A DNA stretch of 64,000 bases from Clytia hemisphaerica (taxonomy: Eukaryota; Cnidaria; Hydrozoa; Leptothecata; Clytiidae): positions 93,456 to 157,455 of the forward strand of contig CACVBU010000270.1 of the NCBI GenBank assembly GCA_902728285.1, given 5' to 3'. Of this stretch, positions 1 to 12,500 are shown in pieces. The translations under genes and the position numbers were made by a program. Within the stretch, counting starts at the first letter, position 1; each line of letters opens with the position of its first letter. The notes beneath the pieces are model-generated. The model saw only the letters and a program-made list of their open reading frames with translations, did no database searches and had not been told where the DNA came from.

Positions 1-229
1 AAACTGATCAAAACTCGCTTACAACAGATGGTCTCTGCAACAGTGCTATGTTGAGAAAATGATTTTCTAATATATTTTTTCTAGTCTTTTTTGTTTTTTT
101 TGCTGATACGATGATCGGTGGGAAGTATCTTGCAATCCAGATCAGCTGATCCGGATTTCTCGATGCTTCTCATCCACTATAGTACTAGTCATAGTATTTT
201 GGTAAAACTTATATATATATATATATATA
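1..229. other. Unassigned flank ending in TA microsatellite
   Basis: No gene or recognisable element is seen in 1-207. Bases 208-229 are a (TA)n microsatellite that directly abuts the first 352-bp repeat unit. Confidence 0.6.
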
Positions 230-1774
230 GACAGAGGGACCCAGAGAAGATTTGCTACCTTCTCATTGTAACATCGTCTCTCTAAGAGGAAAAAGAATTC
301 GGCCACTCTTTGTTGTTTGTAGGTCTGACAGGAGAAAACATTTACATTTTCATACTATATATATTTGCCTAGTACATCAGGATGTGCGAGGATGTCCCCT
401 GCCTGGTGTTTAGTGCAGTCGGCTCCAAAGGAGTCTAAGGTGTCTACACCTTTGTTGATTCATTTTTTGTTTTCTTCTCCTGTCAGTCTACCTGGAGTTT
501 GTTGTCATCTTGTACAGGCCGCTGGGGTAATGTCGCCTGACTGTCTTAAATGACAGTCAGCCTGTCCCAAGCCAGGATAAAGACAGAGGGACCCAGAGAA
601 GATTTGCTACCTTCTCATTGTAACATCGTCTCTCTAAGAGGAAAAAGAATTCGGCCACTCTTTGTTGTTTGTAGGTCTGACAGGAGAAAACATTTACATT
701 TTCATACTATATATATTTGCCTAGTACATCAGGATGTGCGAGGATGTCCCCTGCCTGGTGTTTAGTGCAGTCGGCTCCAAAGGAGTCTAAGGTGTTTACA
801 CCTTTGTTGATTCATTTTTTGTTTTCTTCTCCTGTCAGTCTACCTGGAGTTTGTTGTCATCTTGTACAGGCCGCTGGGGTAATGTCGCCTGACTGTCTTA
901 AATGACAGTCAGCCTGTCCCAAGCCAGGATAAAGACAGAGGGACCCAGAGAAGATTGCTACCTTCTCATTGTAACATCGTCTCTCTAAGAGGAAAAAGAA
1001 TTCGGCCACTCTTTGTTGTTTGTAGGTCTGACAGGAGAAAACATTTACATTTTCATACTATATATATTTGCCTAGTACATCAGGATGTGCGAGGATGTCC
1101 CCTGCCTGGTGTTTAGTGCAGTCGGCTCCAAAGGAGTCTAAGGTGTTTACACCTTTGTTGATTCATTTTTTGTTTTCTTCTCCTGTCAGTCTACCTGGAG
1201 TTTGTTGTCATCTTGTACAGGCCGCTGGGGTAATGTCGCCTGACTGTCTTAAATGACAGTCAGCCTGTCCCAAGCCAGGATAAAGACAGAGGGACCCAGA
1301 GAAGATTTGCTACCTTCTCATTGTAACATCGTCTCTCTAAGAGGAAAAAGAATTCGGCCACTCTTTGTTGTTTGTAGGTCTGACAGGAGAAAACATTTAC
1401 ATTTTCATACTATATATATTTGCCTAGTACATCAGGATGTGCGAGGATGTCCCCTGCCTGGTGTTTAGTGCAGTCCCAAAGGAGTCTAAGGTGTTTACAC
1501 CTTTGTTGATTCATTTTTTGTTTTCTTCTCCTGTCAGTCTACCTGGAGTTTGTTGTCATCTTGTACAGGCCGCTGGGGTAATGTCGCCTGACTGTCTTAA
1601 ATGACAGTCAGCCTGTCCCAAGCCAGGATAAAGACAGAGGGACCCAGAGAAGATTTGCTACCTTCTCATTGTAACATCGTCTCTCTAAGAGGAAAAAGAA
1701 TTCGGCCACTCTTTGTTGTTTGTAGGTCTGACAGGAGAAAACATTTACATTTTCATACTATATATATATATATA
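230..1774 (+). repeat. 352-bp tandem repeat, ~4.4 copies, TA-bounded
   Basis: Near-identical units begin at 230, 582, 934, 1285 and 1633 at the motif GACAGAGGGACCC, giving lengths of 352, 352, 351 and 348 bp plus a partial last unit that runs into (TA)n at about 1757-1774. Copies differ by only a few substitutions and small indels, such as loss of GGCT near 1474, so expansion or homogenisation is recent. Each unit contains two inverted repeats: CTGACAGGAGAA (325-336) with TTCTCCTGTCAG (475-486), and the tight hairpin CTGACTGTC-TTAAAT-GACAGTCAG (539-562). Short open frames recur in every unit but lack ATG starts, so I do not treat them as genes. The flanking TA tracts suggest an element or satellite embedded in TA microsatellite. 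I do not recognise the family. Confidence 0.93.
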
Positions 1775-2049
1775 AGTTTTTTTGCAATTCATTGTTTCTC
1801 CACTATTACTTTTCTTCTATCTTCATTTGGATTAGGTTTTTCTTTCACATACCACTATTTAAATTCCCTTTAACTTTTTGCTAAATTACCCTCTGTTTCG
1901 GAATGATTAAAAAATTAAAAATACCAAAAAAATCGTAAATATACACAATTAACAAAAATAGTCTTAACTTTTTTTCGTTTTTATCAGTTTGAGTTATTTA
2001 TAGATCAATACTTTTCTTTTTCTAAAATGACAGATATTACATATCTTCA
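1775..2049. other. Spacer between inverted 352-bp repeats
   Basis: About 275 bp of A+T-rich unique-looking DNA separates the plus-oriented array from its inverted copy. It would form the loop of a large hairpin. No gene is seen. Confidence 0.6.
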
Positions 2050-2435
2050 CTATATATATACAGTATGAAAATATAAATGTTTTCTCCTGTCAGACCTACA
2101 AACAACAAAGAGTGGCCGAATTCTTTTTCCTCTTAGAGAGACGATGTTACAATGAGAAGGTAGCAAATCTTCTCTGGGTCCCTCTGTCTTTATCCTGGCT
2201 TGGGACAGGCTGACTGTCATTTAAGACAGTCAGGCGACATTACCCCAGCGGCCTGTACAAGATGACAACAAACTCCAGGTAGACTGACAGGAGAAGAAAA
2301 CAAAAAATGAATCAACAAAGGTGTAAACACCTTAGACTCCTTTGGAGCCGACTGCACTAGACACCAGGCAGGGGACATCCTCGCACATCCTGATGTACTA
2401 GGCAAATATATATAGTATGAAAATATAAATGTATA
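2050..2435 (-). repeat. Inverted copy of the 352-bp unit
   Basis: The reverse complement of slightly more than one 352-bp unit lies here, flanked on both sides by TA tracts (about 2049-2062 and 2403-2450). It matches the 1400-1770 end of the array almost base for base, forming arms of about 370 bp in inverted orientation around a ~275-bp loop. One difference is TAGACACC in place of the complement of GTGTTTAG near 2359. The copy starts and ends with the same CATTTTCATAC-(TA)n boundary as the main array, so that boundary is a structural end of the repeat. Confidence 0.9.
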
Positions 2436-3802
2436 TATATATATATATATTCCGTACGTTTTTTATCCACATGGTGAACCGGTTTCCCCGATTTCCTGAT
2501 ATAACTAAAAATTGGAACCCTCCTGTGGGCGCGATTGGGCCAAATATTTATTAAATTTGACCGTCTTTTGCTCGTATTTCTAAATTTCACGATAAAAAGA
2601 ACTATTTACAAATTGTTTTCTTTGACGGGCGTTGAATCGATATTGACATATTTAATGATGTCATAATAGTGCATATTTTGTCAGTGCTGTGTATCTTTAA
2701 TCAACATCCTTTTCATTGGATAAATACCACTAAAATATACATACAAGATAAGTAAACATAAATTTATCGCCCGCGAACATGGCTTAGCTAAGCTCTTTTT
2801 CATTATCTAAGAATTGAAGCAGGCAAAGATTACCGCGTGGGCTGATGGCGAACAAAGATTATTTGAATATATTTTCAGTTATAATCCAAGGTAGAACAAA
2901 CTAAACATAGAAAGAAGGTATTTTCTAGTGCTCTATACAATGATCGGTATTTCTTTTGAATTCTATGTTTAGATTTTTCTACCCAGCCCCGTTGCTACGT
3001 ACAGGCGTCCTGCTGCTAAGACCTTTGCTTGAATTCGAAAGCGATACCAATAATTTAGCGCACACTGTCTCGCGTAATATCAATAAAGTGAAGGGAAGTC
3101 CCGACTGATTATATACCTTTTGTGGGTAGTAGTGGGTCGTAAAAACTTCGGCATAAATCCTGATAACTCCATGTTTCAATGGATGCAAGGGAAACTTCGG
3201 TTATGGTTGTTGTTTCCTGCATCAATTGAAACGTGGTGTCATCATGAGTTATGCTCGAGTTTTTAATGCCATGAAAAAAAATCAAAAAGGCAGAACAGGC
3301 AGTGAACACTGATAATAACTAGGAGTTTTCAATTGCTTATTGTATCTAAATAAGAAAAAATATGCCTGTTGTAAGGTTTACATTAAAGAATAAGCCTATT
3401 TTCCAACAGACCTACTCGGTGTGACAGCGAAAAACAAACATACCATTCTGAGAGGATTTCTGACAAAGAATTTTTATCTAAAAATTTGGGTCTAGCTGCC
3501 TAGATAGGGTCAAATTACATTTTCAAATGATTATTCAAAAATCAGCTGTTTCCAGTGTAATTTGAAAAAGGAAGCCAAAAAAGCTAGACAGGGGAAAACT
3601 TTTGAAGAGCAAACCACTAAATAACAACTTTTATTAAAACTCAAAAATCAAAATGTCACTTAATTGTATGACAATTTTGTGTCATAGAAACTTTTCTTTG
3701 TATATTTTGTTTTTCAAAAGCATTTAATTTCCCAGTAACAAGTTACCAAGTTTTTATCGACCCTCACTTTTTTATGTCCGTACAATTTGTACAGGGTGTT
3801 GT
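2436..3802. other. No gene seen
   Basis: A TA microsatellite at about 2430-2450 is followed by A+T-rich sequence. Open frames of up to about 70 codons occur on the minus strand but show no recognisable domain or clear splice context. Confidence 0.5.
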
Positions 3803-3969
3803 GCGCAGATTTGTAATACCTGCGCAGATTTGTAATACTTTCTGCGCAGATTTGTAATACTTTCTGCGCAGATTTGTAATACCTACGCAGATTTGTAATA
3901 AAATTTGCGCAAATTTGTAATACTTGAGCGGCGCAGAAATGTAATACTTCTCTGTGCAGATTTGTAATT
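3803..3969 (+). repeat. ~22-bp minisatellite, 8 degenerate copies
   Basis: The unit GCGCAGATTTGTAATAC recurs at 19-24 bp spacing with variants (ACGCAGATTT, GCGCAAATTT, GCGCAGAAAT, GTGCAGATTT). The minus-strand translation is repetitive (ITNLRRKYY-like) only because the DNA repeats. Confidence 0.85.
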
Positions 3970-4282
3970 TGGAATTGATATTTTTATTGGTAACCAAATT
4001 CTATTCTGCGAACAAAATGCATTAAAAAAGACTTGAAAAAATGAAAAAATATTACCCAAATAAAGTTGTGATTATTAAGCACATCGAATCATGTGATTTA
4101 AATTCTTGATTGCAGCTAGCCAGAGTCATGATTTTGACTCTTTGAAGGTCAGTAAATTTGACCACCTATCCGTTTTTTGATTTTTCAAACGGAAATTTCT
4201 GCAGAATGGTAAAAATCGCTTTGCTGGAATGGACCACACCAGTGCACCTGTGAGTCAGGCTGATGGAGGAGAATGATTAAAG

Positions 4283-4548
4283 ATGTTGTTACAGAATTCA
4301 AGCAGAAGAATAGAAAATAAGAGTAATAGGATATTTTCAGAGAATATTTTGAATATGTCGTCCAATCTGGAAATATCATTCTTGAAAACAAGTTTTGTAG
4401 ATTTGATCAGCTTGCCTGAGATAAAAGGATCTGTAGTGATGTGCAGTTCTTTAAGGAGAATATTTTTTATTAAAAAAGCTTTGGAACTATTAACATTGGT
4501 TTCAAGCTGGTATAGAATAGTTGCTATACTAATAGAGGCTCAAGTTAA
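4283..4548 (+). CDS. Possible coding exon, unknown product
   Basis: An ATG at 4283 opens about 88 codons that stay open up to the TTAA element inserted at 4549. The remainder of the open frame is transposon sequence, so a real gene here would have been interrupted by the insertion or would splice before it. No domain is recognised and no donor site is convincing. The terminal exon at 5974-6139 on the same strand could belong to the same gene. Confidence 0.2.
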
Positions 4549-5602
4549 CCTTTACCACGCCTTCTCTCTGGGAACTTCACCCCGTGCACGCCTTGTCGTT
4601 TTGGGAATAATGACAGTTTTACGCTTTCCGTCATAACTTTTGATCTACTAAACCGATTAAAAAAAATAAGCCCAATCTGGAAAGCCCAACTATCCTGCTT
4701 TCCAAAAATGTTAAAATAAAGGATTTTCCTCTATCAATGGTGACACAGTAGTCTTCTGCCTTAGAGTTGAAAAAAATTCAAAACGCAATTTGTCATATTT
4801 TTCAAAATTTTACATTTCGGTTAAAAAAAAAGTGGGGAGAACATTTGCGATACCATAATTTTCTGGCTCATTGTTTCCACCATTATAACTACAACTGCTA
4901 GTCAAAAAATCACAATCATACCTTTACCAGAAAAGGCAGAATTCATTTTTAGAAAACCTTGGTTTTCGAGAAAATTTCCTCGTAAATCAGAGGCACGTAA
5001 GGCAGAGGCCCCTTGAGGTAATTTTTATGGGAAATATCACTAAAAACAGCTAAAAATGACTTTCCTATCATCAACCAGCATGAAAGCAATAGAAATAACA
5101 TAGTATATACACTTTGAAACTCTTTGCAGCCTTATCAGAAGCCTTAACTTGGGTTTCGGTGACGGTCGATGGCGGCCGACAAGCCTCCAGTCCTCACCCT
5201 TAATGTACCGTCATACTAAAGAATAAGGAGGCAGAAACTTACCTCAAACACTGACTAAACTACAAACAAGCAATACATAACATTTCCAACCAATAAAACA
5301 AACCATTTTCCACTAAATAAACATAAAAAGTTAGTTACAGCAGTCAATGAGCTCATAATTTCCAAAAGAATATTTTGCCTGATTTTCCAGTTTGTTTTGA
5401 CAGTTAAAATCGAAAGTAGGTGGTTTCAAACTATTGAAAATAGTTTGTTTACATTTTCACTCCGTCATATAAGACATTTCCCGGGATTTAAAGGCGTCTT
5501 CAAGGCGGTAGGGCGGCTTTTCTTAACACCCCTTGAAAAACGTATATTTACGGCTTCGGCTATATATTAGAACGTAAATTTACGGCTTCGGCGTGGTAAA
5601 GG
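4549..5602. mobile_element. TTAA-flanked non-autonomous DNA transposon
   Basis: The element begins CCTTTACCACGCC (4549-4561) and ends with the exact inverse GGCGTGGTAAAGG (5590-5602). It is flanked by TTAA at 4545-4548 and 5603-5606. A TTAA target with short inverted ends is characteristic of the piggyBac and Kolobok superfamilies. There is no transposase frame, so the 1054-bp element is non-autonomous. Internal features are ATTTACGGCTTCGGC twice near the right end (about 5546-5592) and the motif CCGTCATA near 4628, 5208 and 5462. The left subterminal region carries TAACTTTTGATCTA (about 4633-4646), shared with two other elements in this window. Confidence 0.82.
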
Positions 5603-5973
5603 TTAAGAGATTTTGCTTAGCAATATTCTAAGTTCAACTGAATATCTATAGATAAAATAAAATTAACATGCATCAAAATTGGAGTAGTTTTAAATCAAAG
5701 TTTCAAGTAATCCATAATTTCTTACCAATGGAAATGCACCTCATTACTGTGTTATTCTTTTCATTCAACAACTTCAATTTCAAATTCACAAAAGATGCAT
5801 TTATTTGGAATTTGTTTTCTTCCGAATAACCAGATGAGTACTATTAGAGCCTCTTATTTATTTTGCTAAATTTCTTTCAAATTGGCAATTTTGAATTATA
5901 ATATTATCCAATTTATAAGAGTACTGTATTTATCATTAAAGGACTTAAAGATTCTTTTTCTCTTTTTTTTCAG
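5603..5973. other. No gene seen; likely intron
   Basis: A+T-rich sequence ends in a strong polypyrimidine tract and CAG acceptor (about 5951-5973). It is compatible with an intron upstream of the exon at 5974. Confidence 0.4.
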
Positions 5974-6139
5974 CTGCATCTCCATGGATTTGTTGAAAGA
6001 GGATGAACTTACGATGGCGATATCTCTATGCCATCACCTGTATGATTTTCATTTTGGCCTGCAATATTTACTTTCTGAAAACCATCTTTGGCAACGCTTA
6101 TACAAGCTTGACTATATTCAAAGAAACAAGAGAAGTTAA
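5974..6139 (+). CDS. Putative terminal exon, unknown protein
   Basis: A near-ideal acceptor (long T/C tract then CAG at 5971-5973) precedes an open stretch of about 54 codons containing MDLLKEDELTMAISLCHHL and ending at a TAA at 6137-6139. The translation is rich in Leu, His and Tyr and has no recognised domain. No upstream exon can be joined with confidence. The 188-bp satellite starts 400 bp downstream, so if real this is the 3' end of a gene bordering heterochromatin-like repeats. Confidence 0.35.
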
Positions 6140-6538
6140 AACGTTGAATCAAACTGCAAAAAAGCTCTTTTAAGGCGTTTTCTCACTGAAATACTGGGTT
6201 GAAATGTTGCACATTAAGTTTTCTATTTGATGGAGCTTTAGAAGTGATTTTCTTGTTCGCTGGTTTTTCAATTCCCTCCAAATGGGATAAGCATTTCGAA
6301 GAGATTTTTTATTTCGAACAAAACAACACGTTGATGAGGATAAAATGAAGTTTTCTTAAAACGAGGCTATTATGCTGTTGAGATTGTTTCATCGTCAAAG
6401 TATCATGTTTTCATAACATATTATTACGTGGAGCTTCGTGTTGAAGATAACGAAACAAAGCATATTCATCAATTCTCGCATTTTGTACAAGACCTTCCTT
6501 CAGGGTTTTGTCTCAAGAAGGATTAAAATGATTTATAT
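6140..6538. other. Unique A+T-rich sequence before satellite
   Basis: No gene or repeat is recognised. It could be the 3' untranslated region of the preceding exon. Confidence 0.4.
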
Positions 6539-9500
6539 TCATGGTATCAATGAGTTTTCCAATAAAGCATGATAGGCAAGAAAAAACAATCCTAAAAACT
6601 TTACAAATAGAATGGAAGTCTGAAAAAATATTCAATTTTCATCCAGTATATGCATTGGCAAGGTAAACACAAAGGAATATTCGAAAAAAAACCTTTCCAT
6701 AGGATGTTCCACCGTCTTTTTACATTTGTGGTATCAATGAGTCTTCCAATAAAGCATGATAGGCAAGAATAAACAATCCTAAAAACTTTACAAATAGAAT
6801 GGAAGTCTAAAAACATATTCAATTTTCATTCAGTATATGCATTGGTAAGGTAAACACAAAGGAATCTTTGAAAAACCAACTTTTCCATAGGATGTTCCAC
6901 CGTCTTGCTACATTCGTGGTATCAATGAGTCTTCCAATAAAGCATGATAGGCAGAAATAAACAATCCTAAAATCTTTACAAATAGAATGAAAGCCTAAAA
7001 AGACATTCAACTTTCACTTAGTATATGGATTGGCAAGATAAATACAAAGGAGTCTTAAAAAAAAACAACCTTTACATAGGATTTTCCACCGTTATGCGAC
7101 ATTCATGGCATCAATGTGTTTTCCAGTTAAGCATGATAGGCAAGAAAAAACAATACTAAAAGCTTTACAAATAGAATGGAAGTCTAAAAACATACTCAAT
7201 TTTCATTCAGTATATGCATTGGCAAGGTAAACACAAACAAATCTTCGAAAAACCAACTTTTCCATAGGATGTTCCACCGTCTTGCTACATTCGTGGTATC
7301 AATGAGTCTTCCAATAAAGCATGATAGGCAGGAATAAACAATCCTAAAAACTTTACAAATAGAATGGAAGTCTAAAAACATATTCAATTTTCATCCAGTA
7401 TATGCATTGGCAATGTAAACACAAAGGAATATTCGAAAAACCAACCTTTCCATAGGAAGTTCCACCGTCTTTTTACATTCGTGGTATCAATGAGTCTTCC
7501 AATAAAGCATGATAGGCAATAATAAACAATCCTAAAAACTTTACAAATAGAATGGAAGTTTAAAAACATATTCAATTTTCATTCAGTATATGCATTCATA
7601 AAGTAAACACAAAGGAATCTTTGAAAAACCAACCTTTCCATAGGATGTTCCACCGTCTTGCTACATTCGTGGTATCAATGAGTCTTCCAATAAAGCATGA
7701 TAGGCAGAAATAAACAATCCTAAAAACTTTACAAATAGAATGAAAGCCTAAAAAGACATTAAATTTTCACTCAGTATATGGATTGGCAAGATAAATACAA
7801 AGGAGTCTTAAAAAAAACAACCTTTACATAGGATTTTCCACCGTTATGCGACATTCATGGCATCAATGAGTTTTCCAGTTAAGCATGATAGGCAAGAATA
7901 AACAATCCTAAAAACTTTACAAATAGAATGGAAGTCTAAAAAGATATTCAATTTTCATTCAGTATATGCATTGGCAAGGTAAACACAAAAGAATCTTCGA
8001 AAAACCAACCTTTCCATAGGATGTTCCACCGTCTTGCTACAATCGTGGTATCAATGAGTCTTCCAATAAAGCATGATAGGCAAGAATAAACAATCCTAAA
8101 AACTTTACAAATGGAATGGAAGTCTAAAAAGATATTCAATTTTCATTCAGTATATGCATTGGCAAGATAAACACAAAAGAATCTTCGAAAAACCAACCTT
8201 TCCATAGGATGTTCCACCGTCTTGCTACATTTGTGGTATCAATGAGTCTTCCAATAAAGCATGATAGGCAAGAGAAAACAATCCTAAAAACTTTACAAAT
8301 AGAATGGAAGTCTAAAAACATATTCAATTTTCATTCAGTATATGCATTGGCAAGGTAAACACAAAGGAATCTTTGAAAAACCAACTTTTCCATAGGATGT
8401 TCCACCGTCTTGCTACATTCGTGGTATCAATGAGTCTTCCAATAAAGCATGATAGGCAGAAATAAACAATCCTAAAAACTTTACAAATAGAATGAAAGCC
8501 TAAAAAGAAATTCAATTTTCACTCAGTATATGGATTGGCAAGATAAATACAAAGGAGTTTAAAAAAAAAACAACCTTTACATAGGATGTTCCACCGTCTT
8601 GCTACGTTCGTGGTATCAATGAGTCTTCCAAAAAAACATGATAGGCAAGAATAAACAATCCTAAAAAGTTTACAAATAGAATGGAAGTCTAAAAACATAT
8701 TCAATTTTCATTCAGTATATGCATTGGCAAGATAAATACAGAGGAGTCTTAAAAAAACAACCTTTACATAGGATTTTCCACCGTTATGCGACATTCATGG
8801 CATCAATGAGTTTTCCAGTTAAGCATGATAGGCAAGAATAAACAATCCTAAAAACTTTACAAATAGAATGGAAGTCTAAAAAGATATTCAATTTTCATTC
8901 AGTATATGCATTGGCAAGATAAACACAAAAGAATCTTCGAAAAACCAACCTTTCCATAGGATGTTCCACCGTCTTGCTACATTTGTGGTATCAATGAGTC
9001 TTCCAATAAAGCATGATAGGCAAGAGAAAACAATCCTAAAAACTTTACAAATAGAATGGAAGTCTAAAAACATATTCAATTTTCATTCAGTATATGCATT
9101 GGCAAGGTAAACACAAAGGAATCTTTGAAAAACCAACCTTTCCATAGGATGTTCCACCGTCTTGCTACATTCGTGGTATCAATGAGTCTTCCAATAAAGC
9201 ATGATAGGCAGAAATAAACAATCCTAAAAACTTTACAAATAGAATGAAAGCCTAAAAAGAAATTCAATTTCCACTCAGTATATGGATTGGCAAGATAAAT
9301 ACAAAGGAGTCTTAAAAAAAAACAACCTTTACATAGGATGTTCCACCGTCTTGCTACGTTCGTGGTATCAATGAGTCTTCCAAAAAAGCATGATAGGCAA
9401 GAATAAACAATCCTAAAAACTTTACAAATAGAATGGAAGTCTAAAAACATATTCAATTTTCATTCAGTATATGCATTGGCAAGATAAATACAAAGGAGTC

Positions 9501-12500
9501 TTAAAAAAACAACCTTTACATAGGATTTTCCACCGTTATGCGACATTCATGGCATCAATGAGTTTTCCAGTTAAGCATGATAGGCAAGAATAAACAATCC
9601 TAAAAACTTTACAAATAGAATGGAAGTCTAAAAGATATTCAATTTTCATTCAGTATATGCATTGGCAAGGTAAACACAAAAGAATCTTCGAAAAACCAAC
9701 CTTTCCATAGGATGTTCCACCGTCTTTTTACATTCGTGGTATCAATGAGTCTTCCAATAAAGCATGATAGGCAAGAATAAACAATCCTAAAAACTTTACA
9801 AATAGAATGGAAGTCTAAAAACATATTCAATTTTCATTCAGTATATGCATTGGCAAGGTAAACACAAAGGAATCTTCGAAAAACCAACCTTTCCATAGGA
9901 TGTTCCACCGTCTTGCTACATTCGTGGTATCAATGAGTCTTCCAATAAAGCATGATAGGCAGAATAAACAATCCTAAAAACTTTACAAATAGAATGAAAG
10001 CCTAAAAAGACATTCAATTTTCACTCAGTATATGGATTGGCAAGATAAATACAAAGGAGTCTTAAAAAAAACAACCTTTACATAGGATGTTCCACCGTCT
10101 TGCTACATTCGTGGTATCAATGAGTCTTCCAATAAAGCATGATAGGCAAGAATAAACAATCCTAAAAACTTTACAAATAGAATGGAAGTCTAAAAACATA
10201 TTCAATTTTCATTCAGTATATGCATTGGCAAGATAAATACAAAGGAGTCTTAAAAAAACAACCTTTACATAGGATTTTCCACCGTTATGCGACATTCATG
10301 GCATCAATGAGTTTTCCAGTTAAGCATGATAGGCAAGAATAAACAATCCTAAAAACTTTACAAATAGAATGGAAGTCTAAAAGATATTCAATTTTCATTC
10401 AGTATATGCATTGGCAAGGTAAACACAAAAGAATCTTCGAAAAACCAACCTTTCCATAGGATGTTCCACCGTCTTGCTACATTCGTGGTATCAATGAGTC
10501 TTCCAATAAAGCATGATAGGCAAGAATAAACAATCCTAAAAACTTTACAAATAGAATGGAAGTCTAAAAACATATTCAATTTTCATTCAGTATATGCATT
10601 GGCAAGATAAACACAAAAGAATCTTCGAAAAACCAACCTTTCCATAGGATGTTCCACCGTCTTGCTACATTCGTGGTATCAATGAGTCTTCCAATAAAGC
10701 ATGATAGGCAAAAATAAACAATCCTAAAAACTTTACAAATAGAATGAAAACCTAAAAAGATATTCAATTTTCACTCAGTATATGGATTGGCAAGATAAAT
10801 ACAAAGGAGTCTTAAAAAAAACAACCTTTACATAGGATTTTCCACCGTTATGCGACATTCATGGCATCAATGAGTTTTCCAGTTAAGCATGATAGGCAAG
10901 AATAAACAATCCTAAAAACTTTACAAATAGAATGAAAGCCTAAAAAGATATTCAATTTTCACTCAGTATATTGATTGGCAAGATAAATACAAAGGAGTCT
11001 TCGAAAAACCAACCTTTCCATAGGATGTTCGACCGTCTTGCTACATTCATGGTATCAATGAGTTGTCCAATAAAGCATGATAGGCAGGAATAAACAATCC
11101 TAAAAACTTTACAAATAGAATGGAATCCTAAAAAAATATTCAATTTCCATTCAGTATATGGATTGGCAAGATAAATACAAAGGAGTCTTAAAAAAAAACA
11201 ACCTTTACATAGAATTTTCCACCGTTATGCGACATTCATGGCATCAATGAGTTTTCCAATTAAGCATGATAGGCAAGAATAAACAATCCTAAAAACTTTA
11301 CAAATAGAATGGAAGTCTAAAAAGATATTCAATTTTCATTCAGTATATGCATTGGCAAGATAAACACAAAAGAATCTTCGAAAAACCAACCTTTCCATAG
11401 GATGTTCCACCGTCTTGCTACATTCGTGGTATCAATGAGTCTTCCAATAAAGCATGATAGGCAGAAATAAACAATCCTAAAAACTTTACAAATAGAATGA
11501 AAGCCTAAAAAGATATTCAATTTTCACTCAGTATATGGATTGGCAAGATAAATACAAAGGAGTCTTAAAAAAAAAAACCTTTACATAGGATTTCCACCGT
11601 TATGCGACATTCATGGCATCAATGAGTTTTCCAGTTAAGCATGATAGGCAAGAATAAACAATCCTAAAAACTTTACAAATAGAATGGAAGTCTTAAAACA
11701 TATTCAATTTTCATTCAGTATATGCATTGGCAAGATAAACACAAAAGAATCTTCGAAAAACCAACCTTTCCATAGGATGTTCCACCGTCTTGCTACATTC
11801 GTGGTATCAATGAGTCTTCCAATAAAGCATGATAGGCAAGAATAAACAATCCTAAAAACTTTACAAATAGAATGGAAGCCTAAAAAAATATTCAATTTCC
11901 ATTCAGTATATGGATTGGCAAGATAAATACAAAGGAGTCTTAAAAAAAACAACCTTTACATAGGATTTTCCACCGTTATGCGACATTCATGGCATCAATG
12001 AGTTTTCCAGTTAAGCATGATAGGCAAGAATAAACAATCCTAAAAACTTTACAAATAGAATGGAAGTCTAAAAAGATATTCAATTTTCATTCAGTATATG
12101 CATTGGCAAGGTAAACACAAAGGAATCTTTGAAAAACCAACCTTTCCATAGGATGTTCCACCGTCTTGCTACATTCGTGGTATCAATGAGTCTTCCAATA
12201 AAGCATGATAGGCAAAAATAAACAATCCTAAAAACTTTACAAATAGAATGGAATCCTAAAAAATATTCAATTTCCATTCAGTATATGGATTGGCAAGATA
12301 AATACAAAGGAGTCTTAAAAAAAACAACCTTTACATAGGATTTTCCACCGTTATGCGACATTCATGGCATCAATGAGTTTTCCAGTTAAGCATGATAGGC
12401 AAGAATAAACAATCCTAAAAACTTTACAAATAGAATGGAAGTCTAAAAAGATATTCAATTTTCATTCAGTATATGCATTGGCAAGGTAAACACAAAAGAA

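Noticed and set aside
365-2405. Repeated 62- and 71-codon frames in the 352-bp units
   Set aside because: No ATG start in a eukaryotic context. The frames recur only because the DNA is repeated, and several are disrupted by small indels without consequence.
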